A stretch of DNA of 64,000 bases from Zoroaster sp. YZ-2022 (lineage: Eukaryota; Echinodermata; Asteroidea; Forcipulatida; Zoroasteridae), in assembly GCA_029582265.1 (NCBI GenBank), contig CM055821.1:44769694-44833693 (forward strand), given 5' to 3'. Positions 1 through 12,812 of the stretch are shown one piece after another (position 1 is the stretch's first letter; every line of letters starts with the position of its first letter). Position numbers and translations under genes: made by a program. Below the pieces are notes generated by a model. That model was not told the DNA's origin. It saw nothing but the letters and a program-made list of their open reading frames with translations, and made no database searches.

Positions 1-136
1 TGACGACATAAAAACATCAATAGAAATGACTGTAAAATAACGCCAGAACCGTCTAACCATACATCTTCGAAAATCCAAAACTGATCAATTCAGGCAAGGA
101 AGCGGAAGTCGTTATTGCCAGAACGTTTAAGCCAAC

Positions 137-496
137 TTGCCCAGTGTTAGTGGCGAACGTTACCTCACAACATTAGGCGATCCCGACGATTCACCCTTAC
201 CTGTTCTCCGCCGGCTTGTCGCCTCCAAGAAAGGCCTTAGACCATCCACCTATTCACTTAGCTATACACGCACGCGTGAAATAGTTCTGGACGCTCTCCG
301 AACCATCGTCCCCAACGTTGCCACTTACGGCCTTCATAGTTTGAGATCAGGCGGGGCATCTGCTGCCTTCAACGCCAATGTTCCCCCATTCCTTATTTCC
401 AAACAGGGCAGATGGAAAACGGAGAGTGCCAGGAACGTATATTTCCAGTTAGACGAAGAGTCCACTTTATTCGCCACAAAGAATTTAGGCATTTAA
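137..496 (+). pseudogene. Tyrosine recombinase C-terminal fragment
   Basis: The frame contains GLHSLRSGGASAAF, then GRWKTESARNVYF: the H-x-x-R, W and Y catalytic pattern of tyrosine recombinases, of the kind carried by DIRS, Ngaro and Crypton elements in marine invertebrates. Matching residues continue upstream (58-136) only in two other frames (SKTDQFRQG, then EVVIARTFKPTCPV), so the copy is frame-shifted and dead. The N-terminal part would be left of the window. It sits in the HECTD1 intron or 3' side, opposite in strand. Confidence 0.8.
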
Positions 497-850
497 ACTT
501 TACACGCATTCCGCTTTGGGCTCAAATTCTAATCTCCTGTGATAATTTTCAACAGATTATTCCGACTCCAGAAATGGATTCATAACGAATGAAACTTTCG
601 AGTTTAAGAATTGTATAGTAATTACAAATAGTAAGAGTGTTGAACAGAGTTCAAGTTATTTGTTACTAGAACCTAATAAAATTCCACAGAAAATACCTGT
701 TTATTTAAACTAAGGCCAAAATTAATGGCCGCATTGTTTCAAATAATTTTAAGGTTAATTCGAGATACAATATCACGATATAAAGATTATTAAACAGCAG
801 GGTCCGCTTACGACCAACCCCAACGTGCACCATCGAAAACATTGTCAGTT

Positions 851-1456
851 TCATTCTTCTTTTTTCACTACCGACTCGTACCGAACATGAGGTAAAAAAT
901 AGAAAAGAAATGTATTTTCTGACGGAAGAATGTAGGAAGAAAATTTATATTCCCTGGTTACTGAAATATATTTATCACCTAACTTCCACAATTTATCATT
1001 ATTAACACGCTGACCTGAAACTAATACATTACATTTATCATGGTTAAAACTCATTTTCCAATCATTCGCAAATTCAGCTGCTACCTCCAACATTCTATTC
1101 AATTCCTTTTCATCATTTGCCAATAAGACCACGTCGTCTGCCCAAAAAAGACTACCAACCCAAACATCGTGAATTCGCACACCCAAATCATGCTTCTTAA
1201 GTAACTTAGAAAAGTCAGAGATAAAAATACAAAACAAAACCGGCGATAAAACACAACCTTGTTTAACTCCTTCATCAACATCAAAGAAATCAGTTTCGAT
1301 ATTTCCAAATTTTACTTGTGCCTGAACATTATCATAAAGAGTGTCAATCAACCTCCAGATACGACCCCTTAGACCTGAATTCCATGCTGCCACCAAAAGA
1401 CCATCCCTCCACACTGTCGAACGCCTTACGGAAGTCTAAGAATTGAAAATTTACCT
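851..1456 (-). pseudogene. Non-LTR (LINE) reverse transcriptase fragment
   Basis: The frame reads FLDFRKAFDSVWRDGLL, then GVKQGCVLSPVLFCIFISDF and LFWADDVVLLANDEKEL, the central reverse-transcriptase motifs. The usual FADD box is WADD with both aspartates kept. About 190 residues remain with neither endonuclease nor 3' end, so this is a truncated insertion. The exact clade is not assigned. Confidence 0.85.
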
Positions 1457-1836
1457 GAAAGGTAAAATTTTAACTTAAACTTATTTGGTGTTAAGCTTAT
1501 GATGGTATCAACCTCACCTAGAAATAATGTTGTCTGAAGAGCTGTTATTTTTAAGAAAAGTTTAATTACTGCCAGTTTTAATTTAAGAGTACTCTTTCCA
1601 CATTAGAATGAATAACAAAAATCTGAATAAATTGTTACTCTGTTCTTTTTAATGACATAATGTAATAAGCTGCTAATTTCATCAGGTTGGTTGTTTAATG
1701 TATATCTTGAAACAAGGAGAGTAAGTATAACCAGTTAGAATTACTGGAAACTGCCATTAAAAGTACATTTTGAAAACGTTTACTGAGTGAGATTTATCCA
1801 TAGTGAGTACAGACATTTGCTTTCATCTGATCTTAC

Positions 1837-2450
1837 CCCAAGTCTTCAAGACGTACAGAAGGACCCAAGGATGACTCTTCCTCCAGGATGAGTGTCTGGA
1901 TCTCATTATTCCTCTCTTCCTCCGTCTTAGACTTGTCCTTCAAGATCTGTCTCTTCCTGTCCACCAAGACCTTCAGCTGACAGAGGAAGTGCGCTCGGTG
2001 AGGGGCCACCAACTCCAAGTCATCCAACGTCAGCAGGCCGGCAAACCAGGCCGGGGTACGGGGCTTGGGCGGATCACCCATGATCAGTTCCGATTTGGAC
2101 TCGTACTCCTCGATGGATAACTCCGAGATGAGGTCATGGACGTCATCCAGCGATGCCTCCGATTGGGTGTCATTGGAGATTTCGGAGTCGCGGATGGATG
2201 ACTCCGGCGTAAAGGATGGATGGATACAGCCGGATTCGCCCATGCACATGAGCTTGAGAAAAGGGCGGGAGAAGGGGAAATCAACGATGCGGTTGTCCTG
2301 GAGACACTTGGCAAGGAAGGTACCAAAGAATCGAAAGAGCTGAATCACACGGTCAATGTCTTCACTGTCCTGGACCAGTGGAGCTGGGAAGAGACCGCAT
2401 ATACGTTGGATATAGAAACCTCTGGGCTTTACACCTTCACCAATATCAAC
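1837..2450 (-). CDS. HECTD1: HECTD1 visible exon 39 (HECT N-lobe)
   Basis: It reads [20 protein letters not shown], then [30 protein letters not shown], an acidic insert, [20 protein letters not shown] and ends VRLEDL before GG|GTAAGA. At 614 bp it is the largest visible exon. About 230 further residues, including the catalytic cysteine, should lie beyond the left edge. Confidence 0.97.
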
Positions 2451-5400
2451 CTGTACAAGATGGATTTCAAGAGAGAAAAGGTCCACAAAAATAAATTTAC
2501 AGTTACATTGCAGGAATCCTCTACACAAACAACTTTGTAAAATATAATGTATCTATTGCAATAGCACGGATCGGTAATGACGGCAAAAACACTGCATCCG
2601 TCATTACAATGTGTACAAAATATCAGGGGTGTGATTGGGCAGTTTTGAAAAATCCACATAAATTTTGCTAGGGGTATTGGGGCCGCTGTTGTGAACAGCG
2701 CTGGGGTGAAATCTATAGTTCTGCTTTGCTTTCCTTTATTGCTTAAATTTTTAAAATCCAGAGGATCACAACATTGCAATTTGTAAAAATTCGAAAATCC
2801 GGACAAATCCAGACAAATCCGGACAAATCCGGACAAATCACACCCCTGTAATATGTCTGGAAATGGCTTTGGACGAGTATATTTTTTGAAGTTAATTTGG
2901 AGAATATCATCAGGGTCCACATGGATGGGACATAAAGCTGAATGTCCTGCTTTATGGGTAATAATGCACGTAAAATAACTCTGGACACTTATTGTGAAAG
3001 AGAAGGGGCTTGCCCTTGTGTTTCTGGAATGGCAGCAAAATATGCCAAACTGCTTTGAAAGCTTTGGGGAAAGGGTGCTATATAAGTAACAGTATCTATC
3101 TATCTATCATGGTTGGAACTCACCTCTCTGGCCATGTCATCAGGGAATTCGTCATCACACAGCCACATGCCAAGACTCTTACGCTGAAGCTCAGCGGCCA
3201 CAAGGGCATAGAACTCTAGTGTGGGCCCTAGACCGGTGCCTTCCTCCCCCATGAACTCAACCTGAATAGGATGGAGAGAAACAACGTTATACCTTGATGG
3301 ACCAACATACTTGCTTTGAGCAAACTTAAAAACCAATCTGTAAAAGTTTCATGCAAAAACGAAAACAAACATCAATCATGTGAAATTCTCAATTGAGTAG
3401 TAATTAGTTCTGAAAAGAAGTGGAGGTTACAACTCGACGTTTCGATCAGTATGCTCTGATCGTCCTCAGGAGAATGCTCTGATCGTCCTCATTCTCCTGA
3501 GGACGATCAGAGCATACTGATCGAAACGTCGAGTTGTAACCTCCAGTTCTTTTCAGAACTAATTACTACTCAATTGAGAAATTCACATGGTGTCACCGCA
3601 ATCAGTCATACTTATCCTCTTCACCATACAAAGCTACAAGTTTTAAACATCAATCAATCAAGTGAAAAATATTGTTTTAAGTTATGATGATTATTTTGTT
3701 TGGAATTTCAAATTTCGTTACACAAACTATTAAAAAATTGTAATACATTACACATTACTCTAAAATTTTCTCCAGAAGAAAAAATTCTCAGGAAGTTTGT
3801 AACATCACCAATTTCACATAAAGTTATTTTTGAGATTGTAACTTTGGAATCCAATATTTATGAGAGACCTACACTCCCTTGAATGGGGTCCCTCAGGTGT
3901 TCATAATGCATACATGTGACTATCAAGAAGCCATAATCTGATTATTCAGAAAATCAATCTTTCATCAATATCAACAGCGATGAAAAATGAAACTTGAGCA
4001 CATTTTCACAATAAACCCACCTCCAGAATAGACTTGCGTCTGCTATGAAGCCTCATCACATTGATTGCCCATTCCAATAACTGCTGTTCATTGCGTGGTA
4101 CCTTGACTCTCTCATGTTTTAACCTGCCTACTCTGAACTCATGCTGGTCATCCCGGCGGGTGCTCGGGGTGCGTACTCTTTCGGAGCTGGCGTCACGCTT
4201 CTCCTGAAGCCAGGCGATGGCTCTGCATACATAATATCCATGAATTTGTGTCAGTCCCAAAACCTCAGTATTATTATTATTATTATTATTATTATATACT
4301 TTATTTAATCTCGATAGCATCATAGGTTATGACATAATAATAAAATTTAATATGACATATCCTCTTTACGTGATGGTCGTGTATTAAGCCTGTCTGGTTT
4401 CCATTCAAGGAATCATTGGTGCCAGATTGCATTATGACTAGAATCCATGTACAGACTATGACACAACTCACTTCAGCGGTCCTCCAGTGGTGTAACGGGG
4501 GTGGGGGGGATGGGGGGTGTAACGAGGTATATAATGTTTAGTGGGTTTCTTGTGGTAGGATGGCCTTGTAGAGGTGCTTGTCACCTGTTCTATCTTACCA
4601 CTCACTGGCTTTGTTTAAAATGAATTTTTGTGTATTTTTTTGTTTTTTAGGGTTTGGTTTTATATTTAATTTATGTAATCTGATTGCCAGTGTAAAATGT
4701 AATAAAAATAAAATAAAATAAAATAAAATTAGTGAAGGTGCCCTTCCTGACGTGACCAAAACCTCAGCCAAGGAATACTACTCTTACCTTGATACACCGA
4801 ATGCTGTGCAGGAGAAGAACAAGTGTCTGGTCTCAAAGGGGAACAGCATGGGACATCTCCTGGTGAGCTTCTCACACCAGCTAGGCAAGGCCAGACTGGC
4901 CAACACTAATGGATCCTGAAAGACGAAAGTCGGATAATTTGTACACTGATATTTTGTGGAATAAAAATGATGTCGATGTCTGGTGACATGGGGCATTGTC
5001 GAACGTTGCGCACTGCACAATGCTTTTGTTGACTTGATAAGCAATATTTCTACATCCAATTGCCAATAAATCAAGACTTTTTACTAGCTTAAAAACATTA
5101 AAAATTAGACTAGTTATTTTTGAGAAAAGGTACAGATTTAATTTTGGCATATTTGTCTAACTTTTCATAACCGTTTCAAAACTGCCATTAAAACACCAAA
5201 TAAGAACAACTAAGAAATAAATCTTTATTAACATTTACAGAAGAACCTTTCTGATTAACAACTATCTTGTACATTTTTAGACATATTTCTCTGTAGAAAT
5301 TATAGTTATTGTTAGACTACACTCCACTTTATTACATTTCATTTGATAAGTTGTCAAAGTGTGCCTTTTTGGATGACTCTACTGTACTATTTGAAAGCTC

Positions 5401-8400
5401 AGTAAAGTCTTCCATGAAATATGACAATTCGTGTTTTGTTATTTTCACTTTGAGGAATATACATAATTTCAAGTCTTTTTTCCCCATTATTGGCTAAATA
5501 TAACGCTGGCCAAATGACAATATTGGCATGCTTACTTTGTACGAATGAAGACATTTTAATAGAATTGCTCAAGACTTTCAAAAGTGTTATCTGGGCTTAC
5601 CTGTACTTGTTGAACCAGTTTGTTGGTGATCTTTTTACTGCAAAACTCCTCTGGTGGTACATTGTAATAATGATAGTCGCCCCCTGTGAGATGACAAGAC
5701 AGAAGGGATATTGATTTACTTGTGTCATCTGGTATGAAATGGAAGGTACAACATTGGTAATGTTGGCAAAACTGCTTCTATGAGTATGCTTAGTCTCTTT
5801 GAATCAAGGGAAAGTACAGCATTGGTAATGTTGGTAAAACTGCTTCTATGACTGCGCTTACTCTCTTTGAATCAAGATATACATTGAAGGGAAGGTACAA
5901 CATTGGTAATATTGGCCAAACTGCTTCTATGAGTACGCTTACTCTCTTTGAATCAAGATATACATTGAAGGGAAGGTACAACATTGGTTATGTTGGCAAA
6001 ACTGCTTCTATGAGTATGCTTAGTCTCTTTGAATCAAGGGAAAGTACAGCATTGGTAATGTTGGTAAAACTGCTTCTATGACTGCGCTTACTCTCTTTGA
6101 ATCAAGATATACATTGAAGGGAAGGTACAACATTGGTAATATTGGCCAAACTGCTTCTATGAGTACGCTTACTCTCTTTGAATCAAGATATACATTGAAG
6201 GGAAGGTACAACATTGGTAATATTGGCAAAACTGCTTCTATGAGTACGCTTACTCTCTTTGAATCAAGATATACATTGAAGGGAAGGTACAACATTGGTT
6301 ATGTTGGCAAAACTGCTTCTATGAGTATGCTTACTCTCTTTGAATCAAGATATACATTGAAGGGAAGGTACAACATTGGTAATGTTGACAAAACTGCTAA
6401 CACCCTTTCTCAATCACGATATACATTTAAAACATGAAATATATAATCGTTCTGTACAGCTTAAAAGATAAAAAGTTACAATGAGAGAATGTAACGTACA
6501 GATTTCATAGTCCTGGACAAAAACAAAAATAGAAATCACATGTGTAATTATCACTTCATGAAACAACTGTAGTTCTGAAAAGAACCCGCAGTGAAGATAG
6601 TTTCAAACAGTGTGCTCCGTCTGTCTTCTGGAGGAAGCCAGTCAGAAGACGGACAGAGCACACCGTTCGAAATATTACGACCTATCCTCACTACCGGTTC
6701 TTTTCAGAACCACATCACTTCTTCCAAGAAGAGATTATTACACATGGTGTTACTCGTAAAACCTAACCATTCTTATCCAATCCACAATGCAAAGCTTCAA
6801 ATCGCATTTGTACTATCATTTATATGGAGTGCCATGGTCGAGCGGTTTAGTGCATCGGAATTGTGTTCCGATGGCTGAGTCGTCAGAATGTGGGTTCAAA
6901 TCCCAACCGCGACCGGGGTACTTGTGTCCTTGAGCAAGACACTTTACCATATTTGCTTCTCTCCACCCAGGAGTAAATGGGTACCTGTGAGGGCAGAGTT
7001 GGTTGTTGTGTTTGATTAGCCCATATGCGCTGAAATGGCAGCAACTGAGCTGTATACTCCCCATGGAGCTGAGATGGTTTCGGGAATGATTTATGAGCCT
7101 GATGAGCAGGGGTAATAATGTAATGCGCCTTGAGCACCAGTTTGGTGGATACGTGCGCTATATTCGTCGTCGTCGTTATTATTATTATTATTATTAATAA
7201 TATTATTATTATTATTATTATTATGAATAACGTTAATATTATTATTATTATTATTATTATGAATAACGGAAACAAAAAAGTTAAATACCTCTGAGGCTAA
7301 TACTGTTAACGTCACTTGCAATTGCATATAGAATCCTAACCAGCTGTAGTACATCACTGACGGTGGACGCCGAGGGAACATATGGATACACCGAGGGTCC
7401 ACCACAGTCTATATCGCCTAGGAGGTGACTGGAGCCGTGTCTACTACGCTGGTGAGCTGGCTTAGCTAGACCTAGATGAACAAACTCCTGCAATGGGGGC
7501 AGATTTACAAAACGACATATTACTATGAAGGGATTTAGCAAATAATTTTGTTTTTAAACTTGGATGGGTAGGGAAACCCTTAACAAAGGCCCCAAAACAA
7601 AGCACAAGAATACTAGGGTTGTCTGCAATGGTAATAAAAACTGTTGGAATACAGAGTATAAGCCAGGAAATAGGACGTCCAAATTTGTTACTCTTTGAAA
7701 AACAAGGTGTCCTCATGTTTAACTTACAATACTTCTGCATGTGTATTACAAATAAAACAGGGTGTCCTCATGTTTAACTTACAATACTTCTGCATGTGTA
7801 TTACAAATAAAACAGGGTGTCCTCATGTTTAACTTACAATACTTCTGCATGTGTATTACAAATAAAACAGGGTGTCCTCATGTTTAACTTACAATACTTC
7901 TGCATGTGTATTACAAATAAAACAGGGTGTCCTCATATTAACTTACAATACTTCTACATGTGTATTACAAATAAAACAGGGTGTCCTCATGTTTAACTTA
8001 CAATACTTCTGCATGTGTATTACAAATAAAACAGGGTGTCCTCATATTAACTTACAATACTTCTACATGTGTATTACAAATAAAACAGGGTGTCCTCATG
8101 TTTAACTTACAATACTTCTGCATGTGTATTACAAATAAAACAGGGTGTCCTCATGTTTAACTTACAATACTTCTGCATGTGTATTACAAATAAAACAGGG
8201 TGTCCTCATATTAACTTACAATACTTCTGCATGTGTATTACAAATAAAACAGGGTGTCCTCATGTTTAACTTACAATACTTCTGCATGTGTATTACAAAT
8301 AAAACAGGGTGTCCTCATGTTTAACTTACAATACTTCTGCATGTGTATTACAAATAAAACAGGGTGTCCTCATATTAACTTACAATACTTCTACATGTGT

Positions 8401-11400
8401 ATTACAAATAAAACAGGGTGTCCATTAAGGAAACTGGGCATCCAAAAGAATTGCTGGATAACACTATGTAAGCACACCATGACACAGCAACAGAGAAGTC
8501 TCCCCTTGTCCAATGTCGAGTGCTTTGAATTTGGCTAGGATATATCGCACTGCCAAATGTGTCCAAGGAAAATCTGGGTTTAACTCAACATTGTATGGGG
8601 ATGTGCTAACAGGATTTGCACATGATAGTAGCTCAGTATTAGAATGTCAACCCAGAGGTTCAAGGCTGGAATCCTGATCAAGAACTTTTTTTCTCACTTA
8701 ACATATATAATTGTATCATATATAGACAAGCCCCTGGTTGTAAGTAACTGGGTATTTCCTGCTCCAAATCTATTGTACTCAATGTGGTGTGTGAACCAAC
8801 AGATCCATGCTTGATTAGCGCTGTACTTTCAGCTCTAACTTTGTCACTTTTACAATAACAAGATCAAATATCTCAAACAGCCTTAGATTGAATAAAACAA
8901 AGCAGAATCCGACATATTCCACCACTGACCTTGTAAGCAGCTATAAGCTGAGAGCAATTGCGTGTCTTGCGTATATTCTTAGCGGCCCCGGTCAGCTTCC
9001 ATCGTCTCAGGTAGTGCACGTCACCGTTGTGTTGCAGGTACGATATCAGCTCGGTCTTGGGGAGGGTGTCTGAGCCTAGATGCCGGTCCACGTATGGGAT
9101 TGACCAACGCCCCTGTGTGAAAATCATCAGAAAAAATGTTAGTTTCTGTGACATTTTGCCCGTGGTGAGGATCCTGGAAGAATTTAAACCTAGGCCCCCC
9201 TATTTTTCATGTTTGTAAATTAAGAAAAAGCAGTTGAAATCTGCTTACCAACCAAAAGGAGCAGTAGTATAAATGCAAAAATGGTCGTTTCGAACCAGAA
9301 ATGAAAAATAACTGAAGGAAGATCCTGCAAGAATCAAAACCAAACCGCTTCTACCATTTTGGCATCAAATAGTTTGTATGACAAAAATACATCTTGCCGT
9401 ATATCAAGTCAAGTTACATCCCCTGTTAAGTGTCCCCAGACCCAAACAATGACTTGACCCCTAACTCAGTTACAGACTGGATAATTCTATAAATTGTTAA
9501 TGGCATTAACTATGAACACCTTAATATAAATAACTGTTTCTCCCTGTATTAATTAACAATCCTACACATGGAGGCCACTCCGATCCACAAACTTCTGCTC
9601 TTTAGCAACCTTCAGTACATACATGTACAAGCCTGCTGTCCTTTCCAAGTAATCTTACAAAATCAACTGTGTGCCACCCAAGGCCACTGTAAATGTTTGA
9701 ACATATTAGTATGGCCTACAATGTATCAATGGGAGACCACCTTACCCTGCAATCTCAGTGATGTGACAGTGCACATAAGGGTAATCATAGGAGACCACTG
9801 GTAACAGCTAATGGCTTGAAGTGGTCTGAATGGGTTGTTTCAAAAATTGCACTGATTGTAGGAGGGTTAATAATAATAATGTGCGTTTATACAGACATAC
9901 ATCCACCCCAAACGAAGAGTGCTCACGGCACAAACAAATAACACAAGCATTAATGGTTTTATAAATGGAAGATGAGCGTGTAGTGACATTACTGTGTAAT
10001 TAAGTAGTGGACCAAGTTACCTCAGTGTTTTCTGTGAGTGACATGGTTCCATCTTCAGCTCTTAACTCTCTGTAAACAACCCTGTATAGAATAAGAAGAT
10101 TAACAAAATAGTATGATGAGATTTAAGGTTTTGTATGGTGGAGTATTGATAAGGAACCTGTTACCTCACTTAATAGCAATAGTTGAGATAAAACACATGG
10201 TGTTAACGCAACCCAAACAAAAACAGTATTAATTTCTAAAGTCATTTTTATATTAAACCTAACTAACCCATATCCTCCAAAATCCTCCAAGGGGCACTTT
10301 TTGCAGAAAAATTCAGCACTGTTGGAAAGTGGTACTTCCAAATGGGACAAAATTACTACCTGGCAAGAAGTACAGGCCATAAGTGCTGAACATGAAAGAT
10401 CAACGAAAATGCATGGTGCATTTTGAAGATAAGGGCACGTTTCCAAAAGTGTACTGATGGATTTTGGAAGATTCAGGAAGGTTCCTAGCCAGAATACCAA
10501 AGGGGTTAGGGTTAACAATGGTAATCTCAATGTGACACTTGACATCTTGTTTACAATAGACAGGAAAAAAAAAAAATAGAACAGGAAAAAAACTGTCCAG
10601 TAGTTTTTTTGGGTGAATTTACTCACGTGTAAGTAGGTTCCCATATACGTCTTAGCTTGTCTTGCTTAGTGCCAGCTGGTGTGTGCTGATACAGCATCTG
10701 GATATACTTAAATACTGTGGAGTTGGGATCATCACAAAACACTTCAGTCTCTGGTATCTGAAGGAAAACAAAAAGGCAAATTAGAATATGATTACAAAAA
10801 AAATCAATATTTTGGTTCAATAAAAACAAATCCCCTGCCCCCCAAAAAATAAAACAAAAATAATAATATTCATATTAACAAAATAAATCAAAATATTTAA
10901 ATAGAAAACCAAAACATATTTATAAATAAATAAAAAATTGAACCCCCCCTCAATAAATATAAAAATAAAAATTAATTAAAAAACAGATACCAAAAATAAA
11001 ATACCCTTTTTTAATGAAAAAACTTCTTTTTACACTAAATTTACACTAAACAGATGAAAACATTAAGAACTCACAACAATGATCAGCTCCTGTCGGATGG
11101 AATTTCTCAACATTTAACACAAAGAAACACAAGATTTTTCATAAATAATTGACCTACCCCAGGTATGCCTGGTCCTCTGATGAACAGAGCAAGATGTGGG
11201 CATGGTGTTGAATCACCGTCATCCCTGAAAGATGTGTCTGGAGAGCCTGGAGGGGAAACAATAAGTCATATATCATACATATATAAGCCATATATCATAC
11301 ACAGGGATGTGATTGGTCTGTAAACAAAAAACCTGGAAATGTGCGAAGGAAGGGCGAACCATTGCGGCGCCGACAAAAGCTCACAGCGCCGAAGCTTATT

Positions 11401-12770
11401 ACGGCGTGAGGTCTGGGGCCCGCTTAAGGGCCCCTGGAATTTTGTTTAAGTCTAGATGCTCTGTGGTGCAATCTAAGCCTTCCTGGTACAACTTTTGAGC
11501 AATTTTATTTTGCAATTTTTGTGATTTTGAATCTCAATTCCCACCTACAGCTCCTCCGAGTCTTTTCACATTGTTATTTTTCTTCTATTATTTGTAGCTC
11601 CGTACCTTGTCGTTGCAATATTAAGTACATACAGATCACTTTTCCAAAGCACTGATGCAACTCTCTGATGTCCATTCACGGTAACGGATTCTTGTAACAT
11701 ATTCCACCAAATGACAAGTCTCCCCGCGGCAAAATCGTCTTTTTAGATATGTTTAAAGTACATGAATTGCGCTGTGTTTGTTATATTAAAAGCACGCGTA
11801 TACACACATGTACTGCATGCACACGAGGTGCAAATTCGATGGAAAATTACCTTTAGTCTGTTCCCCAGACCAGCACAATGCCTGCATCGTGTGTTGCGTG
11901 CACAGGAACTAGACATTACAATTCACATGCTCGAACCCAGCAGCCCACCCACGCAACACACGCATGAACTAATCGTTATGAGTACGATCGCGCCGTAGTC
12001 TTTTTCAAGTGCATGATATGCATAGAATCGATCGAGCAGCATCGGATCATTAATTTACTATTTAGTCTCCACCGCTCTACTTCAACCTCGTTCTCAACGT
12101 GGGCACTTATATTATTTACTTTAAAACATCACCAAAGATGTAACGTACGTACGAAAGTAAATTTTGGCACGCAAAACTCGATATGAATAATTAATTGGTA
12201 TATTCTACCCCCTATTTTCTCAACGGATTCACATGATTCACGTTGGTTGACTTTTGCAGCCCCAAAAAACGGATTTCCGGAAAAAAACGGAGAAATCACA
12301 TCCCTGCATACATATATAAACCATATATAAACCATATATAAGCCATATACAAGCCATACATCATCTATATATAAGCCATATATCACCCACACATAAGCCA
12401 TATATCATACATGAGAACTTCATCCTGTGAAAAGGTTCCGAACAATCAGGCAGCATTATCAGGCTTTATTTGTAACAAAAATCAACTAATTTTTTAGAGA
12501 GAACAAAGATAAAATAAATGAAGCTTGACTGGAGCAGGCTGCAACCTCCTGATTATTGTATGGATGCTCTATAAATTGAGCTATCCAGCCCCACAGTTGG
12601 GGGTCGCTGAAATTATCGCTATCTCTGTTCTGAGGCTCTAGTCAGAAGCCTGTATAGCCCCAAAGTTGGGATTAATTTTTATTTAACTGCCCTTTGTTGA
12701 CACGAATCTTCATACCTTTTATGTAAAGCGCTTTGTGATTTAAATTCAAATGTTACGCGCTCTAGAAGTG

Positions 12771-12812
<42 letters not shown>

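Noticed and set aside
5790..6437. Several 60-119-codon frames on both strands repeating [14 protein letters not shown] or [15 protein letters not shown].
   Set aside because: These are both-strand readings of the 81-bp satellite (27 codons per unit). The same explains 22373-22747.
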